DNA of 64,000 nucleotides from Microbacteriaceae bacterium (GTDB lineage Bacteria > Actinomycetota > Actinomycetes > Actinomycetales > Microbacteriaceae): the NCBI GenBank assembly GCA_027487865.1, contig JAIYCT010000002.1:341038-405037 (forward strand), given 5' to 3'. Position numbers and translations under genes: made by a program. Positions 17,440-26,358 of this stretch are shown one piece after another. The notes under the pieces were generated by a model. The model made no database searches. It saw nothing but the letters and a program-made list of their open reading frames with translations, and was not told the DNA's origin. Numbering within the stretch: the stretch's first letter is position 1; each line of letters starts with the position of its first letter.

Positions 17440-18437
17440 CGGCAGCCGCAGTTAGTTTCTGGCACTACGCCTTCAATAATCTCTCCGGTCTTGGAATAGA
17501 ACTCGAGCGGATTGTTTGCAGCTTCCAGCGGATTGTCGATCTGATTCAGGATTCTTCGCACCGCGACACTCACTGCTGCCAGCATGCTCACCGAGTCGGC
17601 GAGGTCGCGATCTAACTGCGAGAGCTGAGTAACTGTGGCCAGCCAATTCGGATCTTCTTGCATTCGGTAGATTTCTGAGCAAGCGAGGCAGGGTGTTATT
17701 CCTGGATTCACAAGTTGCGAGATGCTTGCACCGGATTCTGTGAAGCAAATCGAAATGTGGGGAACATCTCTTGTCATCCAAACCTGGTAATCCGCCGGAT
17801 CCACAACGTCGTTTGCGATAAGCAGCGCAGCCGAGATTCGATCGAGCCCGTTAGTTAGCCGAGTGTGCAATTGCAGCTCGTCCCGCTTTTTCCCGAGCTG
17901 CTGTTTTGCCGCTTCGTGTCGAGTTAGGCCGATTGCCATTGGGACGTATCCGAGTTCATTGGTGTCCGGTTTTCTGACTCTGGTGCCATCGAATGTGATG
18001 AGAGTTCCAACGCCCGCTGTGTAAAGGGCTTTGGCTGCCAATAAACCGGTTCTTGAAAGGCTTGAAACAAAGACTTTGGCAAGACCACGTTTCTTCATTA
18101 CTGCCGCCGGGTCCTTGAAATCGGCTAGGAAGACCCTCATGATTTCGGCAAACCGCATTTCGACATCACTTTGATCCAGTTCAGGTAAAAAACTGCTGGT
18201 CTGTCGAATGAGTGGAGCCAGCCGATTCAAGATCAAATTCAGCTCCGGCTGATGAATTTTTGCAAGTCTGGTCAGGTTTCCAAATTGAACGTTGGTAACG
18301 CCCTGTTCCAAAATGTCGACCACACGGTGCTCGGCCTCGGATTGGATTGGAATCAGCGTCGGATTTGAATACCCGTATTGCCTGATGTTCTCAGAGTGCC
18401 AGATGCGAGCAAGGCTGGGGTTTATTTGTTTGACCAT
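17436..18437 (-). CDS. ThiF/MoeB-like E1 fold protein with degenerate nucleotide site
   Basis: A 333-residue protein that resembles the ThiF/E1 activating fold in its second half: KVFVSSLSRTGLLAAKALYTAGVGTLITFDG (written here only as a region, residues 121-151; key part TAGVGTLITFD). The usual Gly-rich GxGxxG loop is replaced by SLSRTG, so adenylation is doubtful. Zinc-type cysteines are kept: C250 and C253 (PCLAC) and C330 and C332 at the very end (NCGCR). I start at the ATG of MVKQINPSLA (18437), which fits the start of homologues; a TTG six codons upstream also has a ribosome-site-like GAGAG. Homologues lie beside the DUF2342 and Lon-like genes in mycobacteria. The substrate is unknown. 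Confidence 0.72.
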   Translation of the reverse strand: MVKQINPSLARIWHSENIRQYGYSNPTLIPIQSEAEHRVVDILEQGVTNVQFGNLTRLAKIHQPELNLILNRLAPLIRQTSSFLPELDQSDVEMRFAEIMRVFLADFKDPAAVMKKRGLAKVFVSSLSRTGLLAAKALYTAGVGTLITFDGTRVRKPDTNELGYVPMAIGLTRHEAAKQQLGKKRDELQLHTRLTNGLDRISAALLIANDVVDPADYQVWMTRDVPHISICFTESGASISQLVNPGITPCLACSEIYRMQEDPNWLATVTQLSQLDRDLADSVSMLAAVSVAVRRILNQIDNPLEAANNPLEFYSKTGEIIEGVVPETNCGCR

Positions 18438-18487
18438 TGAGAAAGAATTCCGCAAAGCGAAATCTCTCGTCGATGGTTTTCCACAGG

Positions 18488-19762
18488 CTAGTTGCCGAGA
18501 AGTTTGTTTAGCTCGCTGTCGAAATCGTCATCGCCACCAGAGAGTCGTTTGATCAAAGCGCTCGGGTCTTGAATATCCTCTGCACTTGGCAGCAGGTCAG
18601 GGTGCATCCAAATTGAATCTCGCACCGCAGTGCCAACCTCAGCGGCCAGCTGCTGCCACATCGCCATGGCTTCGCGCTGCAATCTAGGTCGAAGCTCAAG
18701 CCCCAGCAAAGTTGCAAAGGTCTTTTGAGCGGCACCCACGGCTTGACGACGACGCAGCAATTCAAACACTTGGTTGATCCCCGGAAGACGGCTTGCCGCG
18801 CTAAACGCGACAGCATCGGCCCAGCCTTCAATCAAGGCGAGAGTGGTTTCGATGCGGACCAAAGTTGCTTCCTGGTCGGCAGTTCTCGGAGTGATTAGCC
18901 CGCCGGATTCGATAACCAAATTGAAAGTGGTTGGGTCGCTTGGATCGATTTGCTGGGCTAGGTTCTGGATCGATTCCGGATCAATTTTTAGCCCGGCGGC
19001 AAATTCCGAAACCTGGGTGGCTACCTGATCGCGCAACCAACGGTTTGTGGCGTATAGCGAAGACACTGCCAGCTCTCGGATGGCTAGGTAAATCAAGACC
19101 TCAGACTTAGGTGTCTCTAAATCCTTCAGAAAGTCCTCGACATTTTGAATCACAAGGCCAGGTCTAGTCGACAGCGGAATCCCAATCTCACTAGCGCTGA
19201 GCACATTCTCGGAAAGTTTGCCAACTGATTGTCCGAGCTGAGCGGCAAACATTGAGGCACCGGCATTTTCTAAGAACTTGGTCGCAGGGCCAATCATCCC
19301 AACCAATTCCTCGGGCATCACTTGGGTGAGGTTTTCACTAAGTGCTTTGGACATGCTCGCGGCTACCGGTTCGGCGAGGTCTTTGAAGAGTGGGATGGCG
19401 TCTTGAACCCAGAGGGCTCGAGAGAGCTGCTTTAGCGGCTGAGAATTCGTGAATTCGGTTTGCTCCCCGAGCCAAAGTTGAGCGATTTCAAAGCTGTTCT
19501 GAATTTCCGCGCTGATTACCTCACTGGGCTGACGCTGCCCATCCTTAGCAAGGTCTAATGCGGTTTTGGTTGCTAACTCCCAATTCACGGGTCCGTCGCT
19601 ATCGGACATCATGGCCTGCACCTGGCCAAAAAGTTGACCTAGGAGTTTGGGGTTTAGACCGGCTCCGGCAACCTTGGAAAGCTCTTCTGGGTTCAGTGCT
19701 CCAGATTCGAACATGCGCTTGAGGAGCTTCTCCAGCTCTTCTCTGTCGCGATTCTCGTCCAC
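18488..19762 (-). CDS. DUF2342/zincin-like metalloprotease family protein, catalytic motif apparently degenerate
   Basis: A 424-residue actinobacterial protein of the DUF2342 (zincin-like, PF10103-type) family, usually described as a zinc-dependent metalloprotease or a hydrolase of unknown role. The tell-tale region is YLAIRELAVSSLY (residues 225-237), followed by WLRDQV, then EGWADAVAF (about 316) and FELLRRRQA near 337. At the place of the HExxH zinc motif I read RELAV, with neither His, so a zinc protease of the usual type is doubtful here. The GTG start has an AGGTTAGGA ribosome-site-like stretch upstream. It lies 50 bp upstream of the ThiF-like gene on the same strand and is divergent from the Lon-like gene. 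Confidence 0.82.
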   Translation of the reverse strand: MDENRDREELEKLLKRMFESGALNPEELSKVAGAGLNPKLLGQLFGQVQAMMSDSDGPVNWELATKTALDLAKDGQRQPSEVISAEIQNSFEIAQLWLGEQTEFTNSQPLKQLSRALWVQDAIPLFKDLAEPVAASMSKALSENLTQVMPEELVGMIGPATKFLENAGASMFAAQLGQSVGKLSENVLSASEIGIPLSTRPGLVIQNVEDFLKDLETPKSEVLIYLAIRELAVSSLYATNRWLRDQVATQVSEFAAGLKIDPESIQNLAQQIDPSDPTTFNLVIESGGLITPRTADQEATLVRIETTLALIEGWADAVAFSAASRLPGINQVFELLRRRQAVGAAQKTFATLLGLELRPRLQREAMAMWQQLAAEVGTAVRDSIWMHPDLLPSAEDIQDPSALIKRLSGGDDDFDSELNKLLGN

Positions 19763-19887
19763 TTAGATTCCTAACCTTTCTAAAAACGCTACCGCCAAAA
19801 CCCCAAACAAGCTGGGAAATCGCTGATGATAAGCGGGCTGTTCGCCCACGGCGTGAGGACGCTGAGGTTTCCTAACCGAAAGATTCG

Positions 19888-19893
19888 TAGCAT
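19888..19893 (+). promoter_or_regulatory. Predicted leaderless -10 box (PDZ/Lon-like gene)
   Basis: TAGCAT lies 7 nt before the ATG at 19901. No ribosome site is visible before that ATG, and the box supports it over the upstream ATG at 19826. Confidence 0.4.
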
Positions 19894-19900
19894 TGTTGCA

Positions 19901-20974
19901 ATGACTTTTTTCAAGACTTCTAACCCGCGACTCAAGCCCGGCAGTTGGGCCATTACTGCCCTGCTCGTGCTGAGCCTGGGAGGTCTTATGGCCCTTCCCA
20001 GCGGATACGTGATTGAGAGACCTGGACAGGTCTTCAACGTAATGGGTGAAATCGACGATAAGCCGGTTATTTCTGCCAGCGATGTGAAGACCTTCGAGAG
20101 TAAAACTCGATTTGACATCACCACAGTTTCACTTTTAGGCAATCGCGACTCGACCCCCGGTTGGTTGCAGGTACTCTCCGCATGGATCGACCCGGCCCAG
20201 ATAGTGCTTCCGCTGGATGAGGTCTACCCGCCGCAGCTATCCACCCAACAGGTTCGAGCCGAATCGACAGCTCAGATGGAAGTGTCTCAGCAGGATGCTA
20301 TAGCGGCTGCACTGACTGAACTCGGCTACCCGCTCGATCGCCAGCTCTACGTGGCATCTGTCATTCAGGACACTCCAGCTTCCAAGAAACTGGTGGCAGG
20401 GGACTACTTACTGGCCGTCGGTGCAGTTGAGGTTTTGACCTATGAGGAACTCAAAGCGCAGATCCAGCTCTCCCAGGGACAGCCGATCATCGTCAAGGTC
20501 TTGCGCGATGGTGAAAGCAAAGAATTTGAACTGACACCTGAGAAAAAGGAAGACACCTGGGTAATCGGTGCGATGGTTGGATACGTCTATGACTTCCCGG
20601 TCGAGATCGCACTTCAGCTCGGTGATGTCGGTGGACCCTCGGGTGGCTTGATCTTCTCGCTTGGGATTATTGACGTATTGACCGAAGGGTCGCTTGGTGG
20701 ACAAAATCACATCGCCGGCACCGGAACCATCTCGGCAGATGGCAAGGTCGGACCAATTGGCGGAATTGAGCTTAAATTGATTTCGGCTAAGAATGCCGGT
20801 GCTACTTTATTTTTGGCACCCGAGGAAAATTGCTCTGAGGTAATCGGGCAGATTCCGGGAGGTCTCTCGGTTGCAGTTGTGAAGGACCTCAAGTCAGCAC
20901 TTCAAGCAGTAAAAGATTTCAATTCAGGAAAACCAGTACCGCCCATCAGCTGCACCAACCAGGAGAAAAAGTGA
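19901..20974 (+). CDS. PDZ-domain Lon-like (S16) membrane-anchored protease
   Basis: A 357-residue protein with one N-terminal membrane helix (about residues 16-35), a PDZ domain (about 135-215, ASVIQDTPASKKLVAGDYLL) and a C-terminal Lon protease domain. The Ser-Lys dyad is visible: Ser247 in VGGPSGGLIF and Lys292 in GGIELKLISA, 45 residues apart as in Lon. There is no ATPase domain, so it is an ATP-independent Lon-like protease facing outside or at the membrane. An in-frame ATG at 19826 would add 25 residues with atypical codons; I prefer 19901. It overlaps the UPF0182 gene by 4 bp, the order known from Mycobacterium tuberculosis Rv3194c-Rv3193c. Confidence 0.9.
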   Translation: MTFFKTSNPRLKPGSWAITALLVLSLGGLMALPSGYVIERPGQVFNVMGEIDDKPVISASDVKTFESKTRFDITTVSLLGNRDSTPGWLQVLSAWIDPAQIVLPLDEVYPPQLSTQQVRAESTAQMEVSQQDAIAAALTELGYPLDRQLYVASVIQDTPASKKLVAGDYLLAVGAVEVLTYEELKAQIQLSQGQPIIVKVLRDGESKEFELTPEKKEDTWVIGAMVGYVYDFPVEIALQLGDVGGPSGGLIFSLGIIDVLTEGSLGGQNHIAGTGTISADGKVGPIGGIELKLISAKNAGATLFLAPEENCSEVIGQIPGGLSVAVVKDLKSALQAVKDFNSGKPVPPISCTNQEKK

Positions 20975-23841
20975 CTCAAGCAAACCTAAGACCTCAGCGC
21001 AAGGCGTCGCCATTTTCGATTGCCATCGGCATCGTGGCGGTTATTGCAGTGGCATTGCTATCAGCCGCCGGTGTATTCACCGATCTACTTTGGTTCCGTC
21101 AGTTGGGATTTGAAACCATCTTTGTTACCGAGATTGTGGCTCAGCTTGTCACCTTCCTAATCGGCTGGTTGGTAATGACGTTGCTCATTGGATTGGGACT
21201 TGGCCTGGCCTGGCGCACGAGGCCCGTGTATCTCAAGCTGAGTGAAGCCTCGCCATTTCAGGCATACCAGCAGATGTTCGAGAGCGTTGGAAAGCTGATT
21301 CGCTGGGGACTGCCGGTTGTACTTGGAGTCTTTGGCGGTCTGATTGTTTCTCGCCAGTGGCAGGTGATTGCACTTTGGCTGAACGGTTCGGAGTTCGGTC
21401 AGACCGACCCTCACTTTGGATTGGATGTTGGCTTCTACGTTTTCCAGCTGCCGTTTCTAACTTTTGCCGTTGGCTACCTCTCTGGAGCGTTGCTACTGGC
21501 TGCTTTGATTAACGGTGCAGTGCACCTTATCTACGGTGGAATGCGAATAACTGGCCGTGAGATTAAGGTTTCAAAGCCGGCGAGAATCCAGCTCACCAGC
21601 CTGGTTGCAATTTACCTAGCGGTCCAGGGAGTAAGCCTGTGGCTTGACCAGTACAGCACCGTATCCGCATCCGGAGCTCTTTTCACCGGTGTGAACTACA
21701 CGGCTGCTAACGCCACCATTCCGGGGCTTCAGATCCTTGCGATGATCTCTGTCGCCGTAGCCGTGCTTTTCCTAGTCACAGCTGTGATTGGCAAGTGGCG
21801 AGTGTCGATTATCGGTACCGCGATGATGGTGCTCAGCAGCTTGGTTGTCGGTGGGCTATACCCGTGGATCATTCAAACTTTCCAGGTGGTTCCAAATGAG
21901 CGAACCCTGGAGAGTCCATTCCTGCAGCACAACATCGACGCGACACGAATTGCCTACGGCCTAGACGGTGTCGAGGTTGTGGACTACGACGCCAAGGTTG
22001 TTGCTGAACCAGGTGCGCTGCGCAATGACGCAAAGACCACCGCGTCAATTCGTATTTTGGACCCGGCGCTGGTCTCCGATGCCTTTAGGCAGCTTGAGCA
22101 GTACCGCCAGTACTACAGCTTCCCAAACCGGCTGCACATTGACCGCTACGAAATAGACGGCCAGGTGCAAGACACCGTTGTTGCAGTTCGTGAATTGAAT
22201 CAGTCGGGACTTGGAGAATCCCAGTCCTGGTACAACTCAACCATCGTCTACACCCATGGTTTTGGTCTGGTCGCAGCCTATGGAAACAAGCGCGATACCG
22301 ATGGAAAGCCGCTTTTCCTTCAGTCTGGAATCCCACCTGTTGGTGCACTTGGGGAGTTTGAGCCGAGGGTCTACTTTGGCGCAAATTCACCGCTCTACTC
22401 AATTGTTGGAGCACCTGAGGGAGCTCAGCCGCTGGAGTTTGACTACCCGGCAGGCGTAGATGGTGAAAACGAAACCTACACAACTTTCCAAGGTGACGGT
22501 GGACCGAAGATGGGCGACTTGGTTACCCGTTTGGCATACGCACTGAAGTTCCAGAGCGAGCAGATTTTGCTTTCGGACGCTATCAATGAGAACTCTCAAA
22601 TTCTTTACAACCGCGATCCAGCGACTCGTGTTGCAGAGGTAGCGCCATACCTGACCTTGGATTCAGAGGTCTATCCAGCCGTTGTGGATGGGCGAATCAA
22701 GTGGATTATCGATGGCTACACCACCAGCAGTAACTACCCATTTGCAAATGCCGAAAACTTTAACCTTGCAAAACTGGACTCGGGATCTGATTCCTTCGGT
22801 TCGGGACCTTCAACCATCAACTACATCCGCAACTCTGTGAAGGCAACCGTAGATGCCTACGATGGCTCGGTTGATCTTTATGCCTGGGACGAAGAGGATC
22901 CAATCCTTTCTGCCTGGATGGGAATCTATCCGGACACCGTTCAGCCACGCTCTGCCATGAGTGCTGAGTTGATTTCTCACGTGCGCTACCCAGCTGACCT
23001 ATTCAAGGCTCAGCGTTCGATTCTTGGTCGTTACCACGTGACCGAAGCTGGTGCGTTCTACTCGCAGCAGGATGCCTGGATGACCCCTAACGACCCGGTA
23101 GAGGGAACTGGAATTGGAGAGCTTCAGCCTCCTTACTACCTAACCCTGCAAGCACCTGGTGAGACTCAGAGCAAGTTCTCGCTCTACTCAACCTTCATTC
23201 CGCAGTCGACCGGCGAAACAACTAGAAACGTACTCACCGGCTACCTGATTGCAAATGCGGACGCGGGTAACCAAGCGGGCAAGGTGAATGCCGACTATGG
23301 CAAGCTCACTCTGCTCAATTTGCCGAGGGAGACCATTGTTCCAGGACCTGGACAGGTGCAGAACAACTTCAACGCCGACAGCAAAGTTTCTTCGCTACTA
23401 AACCTTTTGCGACAGGGTTCTACTCGAGTGCTAAACGGTAACCTTCTGACCCTTCCGGTTGGCGGTGGCTTGCTTTATGTCCAGCCGGTTTACATCGAGT
23501 CAACCGGCGAGACCAGCTACCCGCTACTTCAAAAAATCCTTGTGGCCTTCGGTGACCAAATTGCCTTCGAGGACACTTTGGAAGAAGCCCTTGATGCGCT
23601 ATTTGGCGGTAACTCGGGAGCAGGCGGCACAACCGAGCCGGCCACTCCGGGAACTGGCTCCTCTAGTTCTGGAACCGTAGATCCGGCCAGCCCTGAACTC
23701 TCTGCCGCTTTAGCTTTGGCAAAGCAGGCCATCGAGGACAAGCAGGCGGCTCTGGCCGCTGGCGACTGGACTGCCTACGGTGAGGCCGATGCTCGTTTGG
23801 CAGAGGCCGTAGCGCAAGCCCTAGGACTATTGGCGGACTAG
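20971..23841 (+). CDS. UPF0182 family large membrane protein
   Basis: A 956-residue protein with seven or so hydrophobic segments in its first 310 residues, including VIAVALLSAAGVFTDLLWF near the start. A long non-membrane region follows with the family hallmarks TLESPFLQHNIDATRIAYGL (residues 311-330) and NSVKATVDAYDG (about 629-640). An acidic, Ala-rich tail follows a Gly/Ser/Thr linker at about 880-910. UPF0182 proteins are widespread in actinobacteria and cyanobacteria and have no settled function. The GTG start overlaps the Lon-like stop, so the two are co-translated and may act together. The tRNA-fMet gene starts 30 bp downstream. Confidence 0.95.
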   Translation: MTQANLRPQRKASPFSIAIGIVAVIAVALLSAAGVFTDLLWFRQLGFETIFVTEIVAQLVTFLIGWLVMTLLIGLGLGLAWRTRPVYLKLSEASPFQAYQQMFESVGKLIRWGLPVVLGVFGGLIVSRQWQVIALWLNGSEFGQTDPHFGLDVGFYVFQLPFLTFAVGYLSGALLLAALINGAVHLIYGGMRITGREIKVSKPARIQLTSLVAIYLAVQGVSLWLDQYSTVSASGALFTGVNYTAANATIPGLQILAMISVAVAVLFLVTAVIGKWRVSIIGTAMMVLSSLVVGGLYPWIIQTFQVVPNERTLESPFLQHNIDATRIAYGLDGVEVVDYDAKVVAEPGALRNDAKTTASIRILDPALVSDAFRQLEQYRQYYSFPNRLHIDRYEIDGQVQDTVVAVRELNQSGLGESQSWYNSTIVYTHGFGLVAAYGNKRDTDGKPLFLQSGIPPVGALGEFEPRVYFGANSPLYSIVGAPEGAQPLEFDYPAGVDGENETYTTFQGDGGPKMGDLVTRLAYALKFQSEQILLSDAINENSQILYNRDPATRVAEVAPYLTLDSEVYPAVVDGRIKWIIDGYTTSSNYPFANAENFNLAKLDSGSDSFGSGPSTINYIRNSVKATVDAYDGSVDLYAWDEEDPILSAWMGIYPDTVQPRSAMSAELISHVRYPADLFKAQRSILGRYHVTEAGAFYSQQDAWMTPNDPVEGTGIGELQPPYYLTLQAPGETQSKFSLYSTFIPQSTGETTRNVLTGYLIANADAGNQAGKVNADYGKLTLLNLPRETIVPGPGQVQNNFNADSKVSSLLNLLRQGSTRVLNGNLLTLPVGGGLLYVQPVYIESTGETSYPLLQKILVAFGDQIAFEDTLEEALDALFGGNSGAGGTTEPATPGTGSSSSGTVDPASPELSAALALAKQAIEDKQAALAAGDWTAYGEADARLAEAVAQALGLLAD

Positions 23842-23870
23842 CAAATTTCCTGCTAATGTTGGAACTTCGC

Positions 23871-23944
23871 CGCGGGGTGGAGCAGTTCGGTAGCTCGCCG
23901 GGCTCATAACCCGGAGGTCGTAGGTTCAAATCCTGCCCCCGCAA
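23871..23944 (+). tRNA. Initiator tRNA-fMet (anticodon CAT)
   Basis: A 74-nt cloverleaf without encoded CCA. Initiator features are clear: the C1-A72 mismatch at the end of the acceptor stem (CGCGGGG pairing with CCCCGCA) and three consecutive G-C pairs at the base of the anticodon stem (CCGGG, loop CTCATAA, CCCGG). The T-arm is GTAGG-TTCAAAT-CCTGC and the D-arm contains AGCAGTTCGGTAGCT. The discriminator base is A. Confidence 0.97.
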
Positions 23945-23949
23945 CTAGG

Positions 23950-23987
23950 AAAATCCCTTCAATGAAAATTGAGGGGATTTCTTTTTC
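23950..23987 (+). terminator. Rho-independent terminator after tRNA-fMet
   Basis: A 13-bp stem (AAATCCCTTCAAT pairing with ATTGAGGGGATTT, one G-T wobble) closes a four-base loop GAAA and is followed by CTTTTTC. It is the clearest intrinsic terminator in the window. Confidence 0.9.
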
Positions 23988-24024
23988 CTGTGGAATCTCA
24001 AATTTGCAAACTTCCAAACTCATC

Positions 24025-24030
24025 TAACTT
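24025..24030 (+). promoter_or_regulatory. Predicted leaderless -10 box (secreted protein gene)
   Basis: TAACTT lies exactly 6 nt before the ATG at 24037, with no ribosome site between. Confidence 0.45.
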
Positions 24031-24036
24031 GCACTC

Positions 24037-24816
24037 ATGAATTTGCTCGTTGTCTTACTCGTTGCACTTGGGGCAACAAACCTGGCTGCCGACTTTCAAT
24101 TCTCATCAAATAACTCTTCGTTGCAGGCGAACTCCTCGACCAAAGATCGTGCCCACCAGCAAGCTAGCGAGTGCCCAGATGGCATACCAGGTCAATTCAG
24201 CGTTTGCGCTGATGAGGTAGTTGGTGGCGGGGGTGGCAGTTCAGGTGGATCGGGGGAGGTAGCGATGCGGGAATGCCGTTACTTTGCAAATGGCACCATC
24301 GATGTTCCAACCATGACCGTAATCACAGCCTGGGTGCCGGTTGGGTCAAGACCCTGCATCGGAGATGAAGTCCCTAAGCCATCAAGCTCATCAGGCACCA
24401 CCATGACCGCCGAGGAAATTGAGCTCAGGGATCGCTTTACCGCAATGGCAGATAAGCCATCGGCTTGGTGGAGCCCCGGATCAGAGGTTGAGTTTGAAGA
24501 CGAGATAGAACTCCACGTTCAAGCCAGCACCGAGGTTATCTCCGGGGTCTTACTTGGAAGATCTGCTCAGATTAGGTTCCGACCAGTAACGGCTAGGTGG
24601 GAGTTATCAAACGGTAGAGACCTTTTTGGTTTTCATCGGAGTTACGCATTCTCTAGCCCTGGAAACTACTGGGCAAAGGCGTTTGTTTCTTATGAGGTGG
24701 ATTACAAGTATTCGACCGCTAACTGGGTATACAACGCTGCCAGTTGGGAGCTGTCCTCCAACAAATTGTCTATCGCGGTGATTGAAAGGGAGCGGAGGAC
24801 CTTGTTGGTGGGATGA
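24037..24816 (+). CDS. Secreted protein of unknown function, PKD-like C-terminal region
   Basis: The 259-residue product has a short N-terminal hydrophobic signal (MNLLVVLLVALGATNLAA), a Ser/Asn-rich stretch, a Gly/Ser linker (about residues 67-77) and Cys residues near 46, 57, 84 and 110 that could pair outside the cell. The C-terminal half has the pattern RFRPVTARWELSNG, then YAFSSPGNYWAKAFVSYEVDY, like the PKD-type domains of small secreted actinobacterial proteins. No enzyme motif is seen. It stands alone behind a terminator, with a leaderless-type box 6 nt before the ATG. It may be strain-specific. The function is unknown. Confidence 0.72.
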   Translation: MNLLVVLLVALGATNLAADFQFSSNNSSLQANSSTKDRAHQQASECPDGIPGQFSVCADEVVGGGGGSSGGSGEVAMRECRYFANGTIDVPTMTVITAWVPVGSRPCIGDEVPKPSSSSGTTMTAEEIELRDRFTAMADKPSAWWSPGSEVEFEDEIELHVQASTEVISGVLLGRSAQIRFRPVTARWELSNGRDLFGFHRSYAFSSPGNYWAKAFVSYEVDYKYSTANWVYNAASWELSSNKLSIAVIERERRTLLVG

Positions 24817-24823
24817 TTGTCCT

Positions 24824-24869
24824 TGGGGATTTCAGAATTTACACAGGTTGAGTTCATAGAATCCCCAGT
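24824..24869 (+). repeat. Short inverted repeat upstream of htrA
   Basis: GGGGATT and AATCCCC form a 7-bp arm pair separated by roughly 28 nt in the 91-bp gap before the htrA gene. A TAGAAT box at 24857-24862 could be a -10. Possible regulatory or structural element; weak evidence. Confidence 0.25.
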
Positions 24870-24907
24870 CTTGCCCGACAGAATTTGGGCAACTCGAAAG
24901 GAAACCC

Positions 24908-26107
24908 ATGTCTGAGTGGAATCGCTCTGGAGATAGTCAATTTAGTTTCGGTAATACCTACTCTGCTCCAGTAGCCCAAGCTCCAAAGCGCAAGCGTCGT
25001 CCAATTCGCGCGCTCGGGATCGCACTGCTCGCGCTAACCGCAGCGCTAATCGGTGGTGTAGTTGGATCAACCGCATTCACGCTTTCCTATCTGTCAATTT
25101 CCCAGCCAGCTCCGGTTGTCGTAAACAACACAGAGAACGTCAACTGGGTCACCGGTGCCGCATCAAACGCCGCACCATCGGTAGTTACCTTGGCGGTTGA
25201 ATCTGCTGATGGTTCAGGTTCGGGATCCGGTGTGGCACTTACCGAGGATGGTTACGTACTAACCAATGCCCACGTTGTCACTCTCGGAGGCTTGACTCAG
25301 AACCCAAAGATCACTGTTCAGCTTTGGGACGGTTCGGTTTATCGTGCCAAGCTAATCGGTTATGACTCGGTCTACGACCTAGCGGTGGTAAAGGTTCAGG
25401 TCGCAGGCCTAAAGCCAATCACTTTTGCAGACTCTGACAATTTGAATGTTGGTGAGGATGTTGTCGCGATCGGTGCCCCACTTGGTCTTTCTTCAACCGT
25501 GACGCAAGGCATCATTTCGGCACTAAACCGCACCATTCAGGTGGCAAGCGCAGAGGTTAGCGAGAACCCAGGACTTCAGTTCTGGAACGGGACTGGAAAC
25601 GCGCCAATCTCGCTTCAGGTGATTCAGACCGATGCCGCAATCAACCCCGGTAACTCAGGTGGTGCGCTGGTGAATAACCAGGGCGAACTGATCGGAATCA
25701 ACGTTGCGATTGCCACCGCCGGCAACGGCGAGAGCGGAAGCATCGGTGTTGGTTTTGCAATCCCATCAAATACCGCCTTCAGGATCTCGCAGGAGATCAT
25801 TGACACTGGGTCCGCAAGCCACGGTCTGTTGGGTGCGATGGTCAGGGACAACAATGTCCAGAACTCAACCTTTTCCACCGGCGCTTATGTAGAGAAGCTT
25901 ACTGAGGCTGGTGCTGCAGAAAAGGCGGGAATTATGCCTGGCGATGTGGTCGTAACTTTTGCCGGTCAAACTGTGACCTCGGCCGCTGATCTCACTGCGA
26001 TGGTAAGGGCTGAACCGGCCGGTGCAAGCGTCGAGGTTGAGGTTATTCGTAATGGTTCCAAAAAGACTTTCCAGGTCACCCTGGGCGATGCCGCGGATCT
26101 AAGGTAG
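24908..26107 (+). CDS. HtrA/DegP-type S1C serine protease with PDZ domain
   Basis: A 399-residue membrane-anchored quality-control protease. A basic cytosolic N-terminus with KRKRRPIR precedes one membrane helix (about residues 36-60). The trypsin-like domain shows the full triad: His122 (TNAHVV), Asp157 (YDLAVV) and Ser250 (NPGNSGGAL). A single PDZ domain follows (about 305-395, with AEKAGIMPGDVVVTFAG). It should act outside the membrane on misfolded or signalling proteins. The ATG has a clear GAAAGGA ribosome site. The downstream DUF3039 gene starts 5 bp after its stop. Confidence 0.96.
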   Translation: MSEWNRSGDSQFSFGNTYSAPVAQAPKRKRRPIRALGIALLALTAALIGGVVGSTAFTLSYLSISQPAPVVVNNTENVNWVTGAASNAAPSVVTLAVESADGSGSGSGVALTEDGYVLTNAHVVTLGGLTQNPKITVQLWDGSVYRAKLIGYDSVYDLAVVKVQVAGLKPITFADSDNLNVGEDVVAIGAPLGLSSTVTQGIISALNRTIQVASAEVSENPGLQFWNGTGNAPISLQVIQTDAAINPGNSGGALVNNQGELIGINVAIATAGNGESGSIGVGFAIPSNTAFRISQEIIDTGSASHGLLGAMVRDNNVQNSTFSTGAYVEKLTEAGAAEKAGIMPGDVVVTFAGQTVTSAADLTAMVRAEPAGASVEVEVIRNGSKKTFQVTLGDAADLR

Positions 26108-26112
26108 TGGCC

Positions 26113-26358
26113 ATGGCAGAGCAGGATTTTGGCACCAAGGTAGAACAGCAGGTACACCTCGATCAGGGTGATCACGAGCGCTTCTCGCACTATGTGCAGA
26201 AGAACAAGATTGTTGAATCGGCGGTTCTTGGAAGCGCGGTTGTGGCACTTTGCGGCAAGGTCTGGACCCCGACTCGCGATCCACAGAAGTTTCCGGTGTG
26301 CCCAACCTGCAAGGAGATTTACGAGGGCCTAAAGCCTGGAGATGACGAGTCTAAATAA
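26113..26358 (+). CDS. DUF3039 domain protein, putative zinc-binding
   Basis: An 81-residue actinobacterial DUF3039 protein. HYVQKNKIVESAVLGSAVVA is followed by LCGKVW and VCPTCKEIY; the three Cys with the nearby His suggest a small zinc site. Function unknown. I use the ATG at 26113, because the AAGG ribosome site is 8 nt upstream; a GTG at 26107 overlaps the htrA stop and is too close to that site. It overlaps the convergent pncB gene by 8 bp. Confidence 0.88.
   Translation: MAEQDFGTKVEQQVHLDQGDHERFSHYVQKNKIVESAVLGSAVVALCGKVWTPTRDPQKFPVCPTCKEIYEGLKPGDDESK

Noticed and set aside
18477-18485. A single TTTTCCACA DnaA-like box between the ThiF-like and DUF2342 genes
   Set aside because: A lone 9-mer is expected by chance and has no partner or conserved context.
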